This document shows, in pieces, positions 7,819 through 17,251 of a stretch of DNA of 64,000 nt. A model generated the notes under the pieces. That model searched no databases and was not told the origin of the DNA. It was given only the letters and a program-made list of their open reading frames with translations. The stretch's first letter is position 1, and each line of letters opens with the position of its first letter. Source of the DNA: Butyrivibrio sp. XPD2006 (GTDB lineage Bacteria; Bacillota; Clostridia; Lachnospirales; Lachnospiraceae); contig NZ_ATVT01000011.1 of assembly GCF_000420865.1 (NCBI RefSeq), positions 62,001 to 126,000 of the forward strand, written 5' to 3'. A program made the translations under genes and the position numbers.

Positions 7819-8139
7819 ATGAAATTCGAAACTGTATTATCCAAAGTCAGGAAAATGGCTGAAACCGCCGATGTATCGGGCGTAGATTTCCTTGCAGTTC
7901 AGATCAATCTCACAGACTGTGATCCCGGAGTCTTCTACGTTGAGGTCAAGGACCATAAAGTAAATGTAGAGCCTTATGACTATCACGACAGAAACTGTGC
8001 GATTACCATGAAATCCGATGATTTCAACAAGCTGATCAGTGGCAAGCTTGATCCTGTCGCAGCATTCACGATCGGTAAGCTGAAGGTAGACGGAGATGTT
8101 GGTAAGGCTTTGGAGTTCTCCAAGCTTCTCAAGAAATAA
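7819..8139 (+). CDS. SCP2 sterol-binding domain protein
   Basis: ATG 7819 is 9 bases after AAAGGAGG; a GTG two codons earlier is too close to that site. The 106-residue protein is a single SCP2-like domain: YVEVKDHKVNVEPYDYHDRNCAITM, then SGKLDPVAAFTIGKLKVDGDVGKAL, which is the signature end of the family (G-x-x-x-G-D). SCP2 folds bind lipids in a hydrophobic tunnel. It stands first in a group with a tocopherol-cyclase-like protein and a patatin, which hints at lipid handling, though a terminator lies between it and the next gene. Confidence 0.85.
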   Translation: MKFETVLSKVRKMAETADVSGVDFLAVQINLTDCDPGVFYVEVKDHKVNVEPYDYHDRNCAITMKSDDFNKLISGKLDPVAAFTIGKLKVDGDVGKALEFSKLLKK

Positions 8140-8155
8140 ATAGTTGAAATATTTG

Positions 8156-8196
8156 CACACATTGGACAAAACGATATAGTTCCAATGTGTGTTTTC
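8156..8196 (+). terminator. Rho-independent terminator after the SCP2 gene
   Basis: CACACATTGGA pairs perfectly with TCCAATGTGTG across 14 bases, followed by TTTTCAT. It lies 5 bases before the ribosome site of the next gene, so partial readthrough is possible. Confidence 0.7.
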
Positions 8197-8215
8197 ATAA
8201 GTGAGGGTACGTATT

Positions 8216-9361
8216 ATGGCAATAGACAGATTCAACAGACACAGCAAGAGAAGAGATGCATTCATGCTTCACGGGCCGCTGGCGCATCAGGGCTACGACT
8301 GGTGGTGGCATTCATTTACCGCACAGGATGCGCTGACAGGAGAGGATAAGCCTTTCTTTATTGAATTCTTTATCTGTAATCCTGCGCTTGCGGAGGATGA
8401 TCCCGTGCTGGGACAGCTTCCCAAGAATCAAAAAGAGGGAAAACGCCCGTCGTATCTGATGGTGAAAGCCGGGACCTGGGGCGAAGACGCTTGCCAGCTT
8501 CACAGGTTCTTTTCCCTGAAAGGCGTTAAGATACACGGCAGTGCGCCGTACAAGATAATGGCAGACGACTGCCTGGCATCCGAGTCCGCCCTGAAAGGGC
8601 ATATTGTGGTATCAAAAGAGGCTGCAGCTGCCTTTCCTGAGAGAATGAGCGATGCCGGCGAGATCTCTTTTGACCTGGTAATCGACAAGCAGATCGCCTT
8701 CAACGTAGGTTACGGCGCAAGTAAGCCCTTAAGGGATGCGGAGGCCTTTGCCATGTACTGGCACGCAGAGGGCATGAAGAGTGCCTATGGCGGAACGATC
8801 ACGTTTAACGGAAGGAAGTACATCGTTACTCCGGAAAAGAGCTATGGATACGCCGATAAAAACTGGGGAAGAGACTTTACAAGCCCCTGGGTGTGGCTTT
8901 CTTCCAACTGTCTGGCCAGTAAAAAGACAGGCAAGCAGCTAAAGAACAGCGTGTTCGATATTGGCGGCGGAAGGCCGAAGATCTATTTTGTGCCGTTGGA
9001 TCGAAGACTTCTGGGCGTGTTCTATTACGAGGGAAAAGAGTATGACTTCAATTTCTCCAAGCTTCACCTGCACGTGAAGACTGAGTTTAGCTTCGAGGAA
9101 AAAGAGGATGAAGTTATCTGGCATGTAAGGCAGGAAAACATCAAGGCAGTGATGGAAACTGAGGTTCATTGTCTAAAGAAGGACATGCTCTTTATCAACT
9201 ATGAATCACCGGACGGCCAGAAGAACCACAACCATCTTTGGAACGGCGGAAATGGCTGGGGTACGATAAAGCTCTATGACAAAAAGGGCGATGAGACGGT
9301 ACTTGTAGACGAAGTGGAAGCAACCCACATCGGCTGTGAATACGGAGAATACGGAGAGTAA
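8216..9361 (+). CDS. Tocopherol-cyclase-like family protein
   Basis: ATG 8216 follows GTGAGGG by 8 bases; a GTG at 8201 is in frame but is part of that site. The 381-residue soluble protein has the motif SYGYADKNWGRDF (about residues 215-227), characteristic of the tocopherol cyclase / AttH lipocalin-like family, an early GPLAHQGYDWWWHSF motif, and NHNHLWNGGNGWG near the C-terminus. Members in non-photosynthetic bacteria are not tocopherol enzymes and their substrate is unknown; a hydrophobic ligand is likely from the fold. It lies 6 bases upstream of the patatin gene, so the two are probably translated from one mRNA. Confidence 0.75.
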   Translation: MAIDRFNRHSKRRDAFMLHGPLAHQGYDWWWHSFTAQDALTGEDKPFFIEFFICNPALAEDDPVLGQLPKNQKEGKRPSYLMVKAGTWGEDACQLHRFFSLKGVKIHGSAPYKIMADDCLASESALKGHIVVSKEAAAAFPERMSDAGEISFDLVIDKQIAFNVGYGASKPLRDAEAFAMYWHAEGMKSAYGGTITFNGRKYIVTPEKSYGYADKNWGRDFTSPWVWLSSNCLASKKTGKQLKNSVFDIGGGRPKIYFVPLDRRLLGVFYYEGKEYDFNFSKLHLHVKTEFSFEEKEDEVIWHVRQENIKAVMETEVHCLKKDMLFINYESPDGQKNHNHLWNGGNGWGTIKLYDKKGDETVLVDEVEATHIGCEYGEYGE

Positions 9362-9367
9362 GGCAGC

Positions 9368-10273
9368 ATGAGTCACGGACGAAACGTATACAAAGATTTG
9401 GATAAAATACCGACCGGACATGCAAGAGGGCAGCTCACAAAGGGCTGTCTTGTTGTCGAGGGCGGAGCATTCAGAGGCATGTACAATCAGGGCGTTATGG
9501 ATTTCCTTATGGAAAATGGCCTGAACTTTGAGTGCGTGATCGGAGTCAGCGCCGGAGCCATGGCGGCTCTTAATTATGCTTCCGGCCAGATTGGAAGATC
9601 TGCAAGGTGTAACCTTGAGTTCAGGCACGATCCGGATTATATCGGTGCTCAGGCTATGCTTCATGCCCACAGCCCCTTGAATATTGATTTTGCTATCAGG
9701 CCGAACGATAAGCTTGGAAAGCTCGATGAAACCACGTTCTACGATCCGCAAAGGAGATTCGTGGCAGTGGCTACGGACTGTGATACCGGTAAGACAGTGT
9801 ATTTCGAGAAGGGCAAGTGCAAAGACATTTTAAGCGCAATTAAGGCCTCGGCGTCAATGCCATACGTATCGCCGATGGTGGGCGTTGACGGTCAGAGATG
9901 CCTTGACGGTGGCTGCAGCTGCCATATTCCCTACAAATGGGCCATTGAGCAGGGCTATGAGAACATAGTTGTCATCAAGACCAGAGAGAGGGGCTACAGG
10001 AAGAAAGAGTCCTCGAAGACCTACGCTGAGCGCTTCTACAAGGACAATCCGGAGTTTGCCAAAAAGCTCATGGCCATGGGCACAGACTACAACAAGGAAT
10101 GCGATGAGATAGACAGGCTTGAACAGGAGGGAAGGATCTTTGTTATCGCGCCTTCCGAGCACGTAACTGTCAAGCGTGTTGAGAGCAACATGAACAAACT
10201 GGGGCATTTGTACTGGCTTGGCTACAACGACGCCAAGAGCAGTCTTTTTGCACTGAACAAGTACCTGAGGTGA
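9368..10273 (+). CDS. Patatin-like phospholipase
   Basis: The 301-residue protein has the full patatin pattern: oxyanion loop EGGAFRGMYNQG, nucleophile elbow GVSAG with Ser about 61, and the catalytic Asp about 180 in DGG. Patatins are Ser-Asp acyl hydrolases that release fatty acids from membrane lipids. The protein has no signal peptide, so it acts in the cytoplasm or on the inner membrane face. It sits 6 bases after the tocopherol-cyclase-like gene and 4 bases before a GNAT gene, indicating an operon. Confidence 0.92.
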   Translation: MSHGRNVYKDLDKIPTGHARGQLTKGCLVVEGGAFRGMYNQGVMDFLMENGLNFECVIGVSAGAMAALNYASGQIGRSARCNLEFRHDPDYIGAQAMLHAHSPLNIDFAIRPNDKLGKLDETTFYDPQRRFVAVATDCDTGKTVYFEKGKCKDILSAIKASASMPYVSPMVGVDGQRCLDGGCSCHIPYKWAIEQGYENIVVIKTRERGYRKKESSKTYAERFYKDNPEFAKKLMAMGTDYNKECDEIDRLEQEGRIFVIAPSEHVTVKRVESNMNKLGHLYWLGYNDAKSSLFALNKYLR

Positions 10274-10277
10274 TGGC

Positions 10278-10769
10278 ATGGAGCTGATAGCACTTGATAA
10301 GGATCAGGTCGCTTCTCTTTATAATGAGCGCATGGTCCATGATTTCAAAAAAGGATATACTTTTTTGGTCAGACAGGGGAAAAGATATCTTGTAGATTAC
10401 CTTGCAGTATATCCCGAAGAAAGAGACAAGGGCAGAGGAGCCACTATTCTTAAGCTGCTGAGTGAATATATCACCGATGCTGAGATTATGATCGTAGAGG
10501 TGGAAGACCCCTTCTATGCAGAGTCTTCTGAGGAAAAAGAGATTCAGGAGAGGCGTATTTCTTTCTATTTAAGGAACAATTGCGTGGATACGGGGGTAAG
10601 AGTCAGGTGCTTTGGCGTGCCTTTTATCTTAATAAGCTTCTTAGATAAGAGCAGTTTAGACCGGAGCACTGTGTGGGAAGTCTATCAGTCTTTTTACAGA
10701 GCAGTACTGCCAAAGAAGATGTTTGATGCGAATATTGAACTCATTAGTTATGCGGATTTGGGGGAATAA
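10278..10769 (+). CDS. GNAT-like N-acetyltransferase
   Basis: This 163-residue protein carries YLAVYPEERDKGRGATILKLL, the acetyl-CoA loop (R-x-x-G-x-G-A) after strand beta4, with MIVEVEDPF as the following strand. The substrate is unknown. Its last codon meets the start of the glycerate kinase gene (TAAATG), so the genes are likely translationally coupled. Confidence 0.75.
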   Translation: MELIALDKDQVASLYNERMVHDFKKGYTFLVRQGKRYLVDYLAVYPEERDKGRGATILKLLSEYITDAEIMIVEVEDPFYAESSEEKEIQERRISFYLRNNCVDTGVRVRCFGVPFILISFLDKSSLDRSTVWEVYQSFYRAVLPKKMFDANIELISYADLGE

Positions 10770-12032
10770 ATGAACCATAAGCTAAGAAGCGATGCAGATA
10801 AGATCATAAAGCAGGCAATTGGCGCTGTTATGCCTAAAGAGGCGGTAGAGCGAGCGCTTACGGATGCGGATCTAACAGGAAATGTCTATATTGTTGCTGC
10901 CGGAAAGGCGGCTTACAGCATGGCGAAGGCAGCTTCTGAGCATGTTTCGTATAAGAAGGGCATAGTGATCACCAAGTATGGGCATGTTAAGGGCGAGCTG
11001 GAGCGGATAGAGTGCTTTGAGGCCGGACATCCTGTTCTTGATGAAAACAGTATCAAGGCCACAGAGAAGGTACTGGAGCTGGCAGGCGGGCTCAGTGCTG
11101 AAGATACGGTACTGTTTCTTTTGTCAGGAGGCGGAAGTGCGCTGTTTGAGAAGCCTTTGGTGGATCTGGCTGAGCTTCAGGATATAACAAGTCAGCTCCT
11201 TGCCTGCGGAGCGGATATAAATGAGATAAACACCATCAGGAAAAGACTCTCAGGAGTAAAGGGAGGGCGATTTGCAGAGATTGTAGCTCCTGCGAAGATT
11301 TACAGCATAATTCTCTCGGATATCGTGGGAGATCCGCTGGATATGATAGCTTCAGGCCCGACAGTTCCGGATAGTAGTACATGCGAGATGGCAAAAAACA
11401 TTGTCCGGAAATATGGGCTCAGTCTCTCTGAGAAGGCTCTTTCATGCCTTGAAGTTGAGACGCCCAAAGAAATAAGCAACGCGGCTAACGTAGTGATAGG
11501 CAGTGTAAAAGAGCTATGCAGAGCAGCCGGGAAGTGCTGCGAGAGTCTTGGATATCAGGTCGTGTTCCTGACGGACAGAGCAGGTGGAGAAGCAAGGGAA
11601 GTTGGCAGAATGCTTGGAGAGATTGCATTTTCTCATGCTTGTGACGGCGAGAAAACTGCATTCATCCTGGGCGGCGAGACAGTTGTACACCTTAAGGGGA
11701 ACGGCCTTGGCGGTCGTAATCAAGAGATAGCCTGTGGTGCAGCAAAGGCGCTGGCCGGATTTGACAACGTGGCTGTTTTCAGCGTCGGATCTGATGGTAC
11801 AGATGGTCCTACCGATGCAGCCGGAGGATACGTCGACGGAGATACTATGAAGAGTTTGTCGGATGCCGGGATCTCTTTGGCAAGATTTAATCAGATGCTT
11901 GAGGATAACGATTGTTATCATATATTGGATGCGTGCGGAGGCCTCATCAAGACAGGCCCCACAGGGACAAATGTCAATGATTTTTCAGTGGTGCTCATTG
12001 GGTGGAAAATGTCTGCTTTGTACATAAGGTAA
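10770..12032 (+). CDS. gckA: Glycerate 2-kinase (GckA/TtuD, MOFRL family)
   Basis: The 420-residue protein has an N-terminal kinase part with AAGKAAYSMAKAA, LLSGGGSALFEKP, IRKRLSGVKGGRFA and SDIVGDPLDMIASGPTVPD, and a C-terminal MOFRL domain with GGETVVHLKGNGLGGRNQE, SVGSDGTDGPTDAAG and TGPTGTNVND. These are the signatures of bacterial glycerate 2-kinases, which phosphorylate D-glycerate to 2-phosphoglycerate. The start directly follows the preceding stop, with GGGGGA as ribosome site. The family was once named hydroxypyruvate reductase. Why it sits after lipid-type genes is unclear. Confidence 0.9.
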   Translation: MNHKLRSDADKIIKQAIGAVMPKEAVERALTDADLTGNVYIVAAGKAAYSMAKAASEHVSYKKGIVITKYGHVKGELERIECFEAGHPVLDENSIKATEKVLELAGGLSAEDTVLFLLSGGGSALFEKPLVDLAELQDITSQLLACGADINEINTIRKRLSGVKGGRFAEIVAPAKIYSIILSDIVGDPLDMIASGPTVPDSSTCEMAKNIVRKYGLSLSEKALSCLEVETPKEISNAANVVIGSVKELCRAAGKCCESLGYQVVFLTDRAGGEAREVGRMLGEIAFSHACDGEKTAFILGGETVVHLKGNGLGGRNQEIACGAAKALAGFDNVAVFSVGSDGTDGPTDAAGGYVDGDTMKSLSDAGISLARFNQMLEDNDCYHILDACGGLIKTGPTGTNVNDFSVVLIGWKMSALYIR

Positions 12033-12119
12033 ACGGTTAACCAAAAATCATTCAATTTTACCACATTTCATAAGCACAATTAATAAAGCACCTTCAAAAG
12101 ATTTGAAGTTTATGTCTAA

Positions 12120-12176
12120 TTGACAGTTTTAGTTGCCCAAAAATATAATATCATTGTTGGGAGTTAATCGATTAAC
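12120..12176 (+). promoter_or_regulatory. Strong sigma-70 promoter with LacI-type operator for the amylase gene
   Basis: TTGACA (12120-12125) is followed after 18 bases by TATAAT (12144-12149). The perfect 14-bp palindrome GTTAATCGATTAAC (12163-12176) begins 13 bases after the -10, so it covers the start site and early leader, a normal position for a LacI-family repressor such as a maltose/starch regulator. A second, shorter GGTTAACC lies at 12035-12042. Confidence 0.8.
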
Positions 12177-12214
12177 TATACTGGTAAAAGACTTAAATTG
12201 AATTAGGAGGTGCC

Positions 12215-15200
12215 ATGAAAAAGGTAAAGTTGTGGCGTAGGAGCTTAATGGCTACAGGGCTTGGTTTGTCGGTAGCTTTGAGCTCTTTGGGAAGTGCGAC
12301 TGTTGCATTGGCGGCAGAGCAGCCGGCTGTTGAGGCGGCTTTGGAGGTTACCGAGCCAAGTGAAGTTGAAGAACTGACTGCGACGGGTGAAGTCGAAGAT
12401 CAGACTGCGCCTGAAACAGATGGGGCAGTAAACGAAGAAGTAAATTCAGAGACAACTGAAGTTAACACAGAGACAGAAGCAGAAGAAGAAACGGAAGAAG
12501 AAGTAGAGGTTGAAGCGGAGACAGAAGCTGAAACAGAGGTGGAGGCAGAAGCGGCAGATACAGCGGCTGAATCGGATACCGATGTAACTTCCGAGTTAAA
12601 AACACAGGAATTCACAATAACCGCAGCGGAGGAGAAGGCTCCATATGTGCCTACAAATCTGGCTTCTCGCGATCACAGGGATTCAGATAACGCATCAGTT
12701 AACAGAGATAATATCCATGACGGAGCAATTCTCCAGGCATTCTGCTGGAGCTTTAATACAATTGCCGATAACATGGCTGATATAGCAGATGCAGGATATA
12801 CTGCAGTTCAGACATCTCCGATAAATGAGTGTCTTGATACCAATCCCGGCAGAAACCTTCATGGTCCTGACGGAATGTGGTATTACCACTATCAGCCTAC
12901 AGACTGGGTTATCGGAAACTATCAGCTTGGATCAAGAGATGAATTCAAGCACATGTGTGATGTTGCCGATGAATACGGCATCGCGGTTATCGTAGATATC
13001 CTTCCTAATCACACAACACCTTCTATGGGCAATGTTTCTGAAAATCTAATAGAAGCAGCCGGCGGAAGTGATGCCCTCTATCATACAACAGGTATGACAG
13101 GCGGCGGATATTCAGACAGACTCGAGCTTACATATTATGCTATGGGTGGACTTCCTGATGTAGATACAGAGAATATCGGTTTCCAGGAGTACTTCTATGA
13201 ATTCTTAAAGGACTGTGTATATCTTGGTGCAGACGGATTCAGAATTGATACAGCCAAGCATATCTCACTTCCTGATGATCCGGTTACTTCAGACTACACA
13301 GATTCTGATAGAAATACATTCTATCCTAATATGAGAGAGGCCCTCAACGAATACTCCGGTGAAGTAGGCACAAAGAGCTATGATGAGCTTTTTGTATACG
13401 GTGAAGTTCTTCAGGGATCAAGCGACAGACTTGCAGGCTATCAGGAATATATAGGCGGAACAACAGCCAGCAACTATGGCTCAAGCCTTCGTTCTGCTCT
13501 TGCAAGCGGAAATCTTTCCGTAAACAAGATCACTGATTATCAGATCTATGATGAGACAGTTGGCGGCAGAACTTATAATGCTGACGATGAGAAGCTTATC
13601 ACATGGGTAGAATCCCACGACAACTATATGAATGACAGCGAGAGCTGCTGGAAATCCATAAATGACGAGCAGGTTATCCTCGGATGGTCATTTATCGGTG
13701 CAAGAAAGGCCGGAACACCACTGTTTTTCTCAAGACCTGATGGAAGTTCAGCTGAGAATCCATATGGTAACAACCTCATCGGAGAAGCAGGAAGTGATAT
13801 TTATAAGGCACCTGAAGTTAAGGCGGTAAATCTTTTCCGCAGACAGATGCTTGATGCTGATGAGTACATTACAAATCCGGGTGGCAACATCCAAACTGTA
13901 ATGGTTGAGAGAAAAGGCGCAGATGTACAGGGCGCGGTTATCATCAACAGCGGCCTTAACAGAACTACCATCAACGCTGAGACAGTTCTTGAAGATGGAA
14001 CATATGCCAACATGGTTGAGGGAAGCGAAGATATCTTCCTTGTAAAAGACGGAATCATCTATGGAAGTGTTGATGCAAGATCTGTAGCAGTTCTCTCAGA
14101 CAAGCAGGAGGGAACAGGCACAGTAGTTTCTTTCTGCAATTCTGAGAACTGGGATAATGTTGTCGGAAGAGTAGACGGAGAGACACTTTCTACCGTAAAC
14201 GACAATGACGGATGGTACTGGACAACAGTACTTGACGATGAGTTCGAGATCACATTTGAGAATTCAGACGGAAGCAAGGCTTCACCGGCATACAAGGTTG
14301 ATACTGCAAGCGGAACCTTTGCAACCCTTGGATCCGATAAGCTCTATTTCAGCAAGGAAGAGGCAGAAGCAGCACTTGGAATTGCTACATATCCTGTATA
14401 CTTCTTCGGAACTGAAGGCTGGGCAAACGTAAATGTATACGGATGGCTTTCTGACGGCACACAGCTCTTTGGCGGATGGCCCGGAACAGCTGCAGCCAAT
14501 GAAGGTGAAGGCTGGTGGCGCGCTGACGTTAAAGTTAAGGGTGAGATAGACTCTTTTAACCTTATCTTCAATAACGGTGGCGACAAGCAGACAGTAAATA
14601 TCGAAGGTATAACACCTGAGAGCGAGGACATTTATCTTGCGGTTGATGCTGAGAAGTCAAGCGGACAGCTGGTTGTAGACAGATATACGAGCAAAGCGGC
14701 TGCTGAAGAGGCTGTTGGAGTGTCAGGAAGCTTCACAACAGCATACTTCTACAATACTCAGGGCTGGGAGCAGGTATGTGCATACTCTTGGGGCGCAGCA
14801 AGCCTCGGCGAGTGGCCCGGTACAGAGATGACTCAGGAAGAGGACGGCTGGTACAAGATCGTTCTTCCTGCAGGCGCAAGTGAAGATCTCAACATAATCT
14901 TCAACAACGGCAATAACGGCAAGCAGACCAGTGATATGAAGATCACTGACATGAAGTACAGATTCTTCCTTCACAACGGAATCGGTTTCCAGAAGTACGG
15001 CTCCAAGAAGGACGCTATGGCAGCGATTGCCACAGGCGAGGATATTACCTATACAACAGTTTATTTCTACAATGAGAAGACTGAAGAGGATTCATGGCAG
15101 GACGTAGCTCTTTACATCTATGGCGGCGAGAACGGTGAGTACAACAACCTCATCGGCGGATGGCCCGGCAAGACCATGGTGCGTGAGGAAGGAACAAACT

Positions 15201-15685
15201 GGTACAGCGTAGAAGTTCCCACAAAGGCCATTGAGACAGGTACTCTTACCTATATCTTCAACAACAACGGCGCAGGTGAGCAGCTCTCCGACAACAAGAA
15301 TGTAACTGTGGAAAAGAGCTTCTTCACAACAAGCAGTACTGATGGATTTGAGAGTAAGGACACAGTTTATGAGTTCCTTGGCATCGAGGTTAATGAGCTG
15401 GAAGATCCTGAGAATCCGGACGATCCTACAAATCCTGACGATCCCGGCCAGGAAGTAGAGCCTGTAGATCCTACAAATCCGGATGAACCCGGCGAAGTAG
15501 TGGAGCCTGATGACCCTACAGACCCTGAGACTCCCGAAGAGCCTTCTGAGCCTGAACAGCCATCACAGCCTGACAAACCATCCTATGTACCGACACCTGT
15601 CGTTAAGATAATCGTACCGGTTATCAAGGTGGTTAAGACGGTTGTTAAGGTAGTTACAAGCATTCTCAGGAGATTATTCTGGTAA
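12215..15685 (+). CDS. Secreted multidomain alpha-amylase (GH13 with CBM26-like modules)
   Basis: ATG 12215 follows AGGAGGTG. The 1156-residue product has a signal peptide (cleavage about 33-34, ALAA), a Glu/Thr-rich linker to about 130, and a GH13 catalytic domain (about 160-625) with VDILPNH, GFRIDTAKH (nucleophile D345), YGEVLQ (acid E397) and VESHDNY (D469). Three starch-binding modules follow, each with aromatic Y/F-x-x-x-GW start, a GGWPG or GEWPG core and an IFNN end (about 725-820, 840-935, 945-1060), plus a weaker one at about 633-710. A Pro/Asp/Glu-rich spacer leads to an unusual 29-residue tail of alternating Val/Ile and Lys ending SILRRLFW. It should hydrolyse starch at or near the cell surface; control by a LacI-type operator is likely. 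Confidence 0.93.
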   Translation: MKKVKLWRRSLMATGLGLSVALSSLGSATVALAAEQPAVEAALEVTEPSEVEELTATGEVEDQTAPETDGAVNEEVNSETTEVNTETEAEEETEEEVEVEAETEAETEVEAEAADTAAESDTDVTSELKTQEFTITAAEEKAPYVPTNLASRDHRDSDNASVNRDNIHDGAILQAFCWSFNTIADNMADIADAGYTAVQTSPINECLDTNPGRNLHGPDGMWYYHYQPTDWVIGNYQLGSRDEFKHMCDVADEYGIAVIVDILPNHTTPSMGNVSENLIEAAGGSDALYHTTGMTGGGYSDRLELTYYAMGGLPDVDTENIGFQEYFYEFLKDCVYLGADGFRIDTAKHISLPDDPVTSDYTDSDRNTFYPNMREALNEYSGEVGTKSYDELFVYGEVLQGSSDRLAGYQEYIGGTTASNYGSSLRSALASGNLSVNKITDYQIYDETVGGRTYNADDEKLITWVESHDNYMNDSESCWKSINDEQVILGWSFIGARKAGTPLFFSRPDGSSAENPYGNNLIGEAGSDIYKAPEVKAVNLFRRQMLDADEYITNPGGNIQTVMVERKGADVQGAVIINSGLNRTTINAETVLEDGTYANMVEGSEDIFLVKDGIIYGSVDARSVAVLSDKQEGTGTVVSFCNSENWDNVVGRVDGETLSTVNDNDGWYWTTVLDDEFEITFENSDGSKASPAYKVDTASGTFATLGSDKLYFSKEEAEAALGIATYPVYFFGTEGWANVNVYGWLSDGTQLFGGWPGTAAANEGEGWWRADVKVKGEIDSFNLIFNNGGDKQTVNIEGITPESEDIYLAVDAEKSSGQLVVDRYTSKAAAEEAVGVSGSFTTAYFYNTQGWEQVCAYSWGAASLGEWPGTEMTQEEDGWYKIVLPAGASEDLNIIFNNGNNGKQTSDMKITDMKYRFFLHNGIGFQKYGSKKDAMAAIATGEDITYTTVYFYNEKTEEDSWQDVALYIYGGENGEYNNLIGGWPGKTMVREEGTNWYSVEVPTKAIETGTLTYIFNNNGAGEQLSDNKNVTVEKSFFTTSSTDGFESKDTVYEFLGIEVNELEDPENPDDPTNPDDPGQEVEPVDPTNPDEPGEVVEPDDPTDPETPEEPSEPEQPSQPDKPSYVPTPVVKIIVPVIKVVKTVVKVVTSILRRLFW

Positions 15686-15726
15686 AACACAAGAAATAAT
15701 AGGCTTTACTAATCCTTGAAATGGGT

Positions 15727-15792
15727 TATAATGTTGCCTTAACAGGGACTACGGAGTTGGCAGAGGAATCTGTTTGCTTGTAGTCCCTTTTT
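15727..15792 (+). terminator. Terminator hairpin preceded by a TATAAT box (amylase end / lipase leader)
   Basis: AGGGACTAC (15744-15752) pairs with GTAGTCCCT (15780-15788) followed by TTTTT, ending the amylase transcript. TATAAT at 15727-15732 lies just upstream, so a very short terminated RNA or an attenuated lipase leader is also possible. No clear -35 is seen. Confidence 0.7.
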
Positions 15793-15815
15793 AAGGGAGG
15801 AGAGTAAAGGCATAA

Positions 15816-17162
15816 ATGAAAAAAGTATATAGGTTTTTTGCTATAGCTGTATCTGTAATATTTCCTTGCATGGGGATGTTATTACCCGGGAGAATGAAGT
15901 CTTTTGTTGCGTATTTGGTAGCAGGAGGGCTTTTTTTACTTATAAATATTGTTCCCCGCCCGGATGCGAAAAATCTGCGCACCGGGAAACTTAAGCAGTG
16001 TCTTAAGGGCGCTGAACTTTTGAGGTTTTATCTTGTTGCTTCTATCATCAATTTCGTGATATGGATTGCTTATCTTATTGTCCATATTCCGGGCATCACC
16101 CTGAGGTTTTGGGGACCTTGGCTTTTGTCTGCGCTGATCATAATTCTTTCCATGTCGGTGCTATATTTTAACGGAGTTATCAGACTTATCATAAATTCTA
16201 CCCAGGTGGGAATTGTCAATAAGGCTGTTACTTACTTTCTTGCGTGGTTTTTGCCCTGCATTTTATTTATAGTGCCGAGGATGATAAAAACAGCTGAAAA
16301 AGAGGCATATTTTGAAAACTACCGTATGGGTCTTAACGAGCAGAGACATAGTGCGCAGATTTGCAAGACAAAGTACCCGCTGTTAATGGTACACGGCGTG
16401 TTCTTCAGAGATTTTAAGCCGGCTTTTCTTAACTACTGGGGAAGAATAACAGATGAACTAAGGCAGAACGGATCGACAGTTTATTTCGGGAATCAGCAAT
16501 CTGCCGCTTCTGTAGAGAGATGCGGAGCTGAACTCGCCGAAAGAATAAAGCAGATAGTGGCTGAGACCGGCTGTCAGAAGGTTAATATTATCGCACATTC
16601 AAAGGGCGGTCTGGATTCACGTGCTGCCATCGCCAGATATGGAGTTGAAGATATGGTAGCAAGCCTTACAACAGTCAATACACCGCACAGAGGATGTGAA
16701 TTTGCCGATTATCTGCTTGGCAAGATCGGTCAGGGTATCAAGGATAGAGTAGCAGCAACTTATAATGCGGCACTTTCAAAACTCGGAGATCCCAGCCCTG
16801 ATTTTATTGAAGCTGTAACTGATCTTACGCATGAAGCATGTGAGAAGTTCAACAGTATAACTCCCGATTCTGACAAGGTCTTTTACCAGAGTATCGGATC
16901 GTACATGAGAACAGCCACAAACGGCAGATTTCCGCTCAACTTCTCATATCATCTTGTTAAGTATTTTGATGGCAGAAACGATGGTCTGGTAGGGGAAAAA
17001 TCTTTTCAGTGGGGACCCAACTATACATTCCTGGAGCCCATGGGCAAAAGAGGTATTTCCCACGCTGATATGATCGACCTTAACCGCGAGAATTTCGATG
17101 GTTTTGATGTCAGAGAATTCTATGTACAGCTCGTGAGCTCATTAAAGCAGAAGGGGTATTGA
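15816..17162 (+). CDS. Membrane-anchored alpha/beta-hydrolase lipase
   Basis: The 448-residue protein starts with about 160 residues containing four to five membrane segments, then a lipase domain: LLMVHGVFFRDF (HG oxyanion region), VNIIAHSKGGLDSR with Ser about 262 in the nucleophile elbow (A-H-S-K-G), TTVNTPHRG, and a late DGLV and ISHADMID that would supply Asp and His. The pattern fits triacylglycerol lipases and related esterases. The N-terminal membrane part is unusual for that family and probably holds the enzyme on the membrane. A leader terminator hairpin precedes it by 24 bases, and AAAGG serves as ribosome site. Confidence 0.85.
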   Translation: MKKVYRFFAIAVSVIFPCMGMLLPGRMKSFVAYLVAGGLFLLINIVPRPDAKNLRTGKLKQCLKGAELLRFYLVASIINFVIWIAYLIVHIPGITLRFWGPWLLSALIIILSMSVLYFNGVIRLIINSTQVGIVNKAVTYFLAWFLPCILFIVPRMIKTAEKEAYFENYRMGLNEQRHSAQICKTKYPLLMVHGVFFRDFKPAFLNYWGRITDELRQNGSTVYFGNQQSAASVERCGAELAERIKQIVAETGCQKVNIIAHSKGGLDSRAAIARYGVEDMVASLTTVNTPHRGCEFADYLLGKIGQGIKDRVAATYNAALSKLGDPSPDFIEAVTDLTHEACEKFNSITPDSDKVFYQSIGSYMRTATNGRFPLNFSYHLVKYFDGRNDGLVGEKSFQWGPNYTFLEPMGKRGISHADMIDLNRENFDGFDVREFYVQLVSSLKQKGY

Positions 17163-17251
17163 TCCGGTATAGGACTGTCTTTCTGACCGACAGAGCAACA
17201 GGAGAAGCCAGATACTCCAATGGAAAAGAGATAACGGTATAAGCCAAGATT

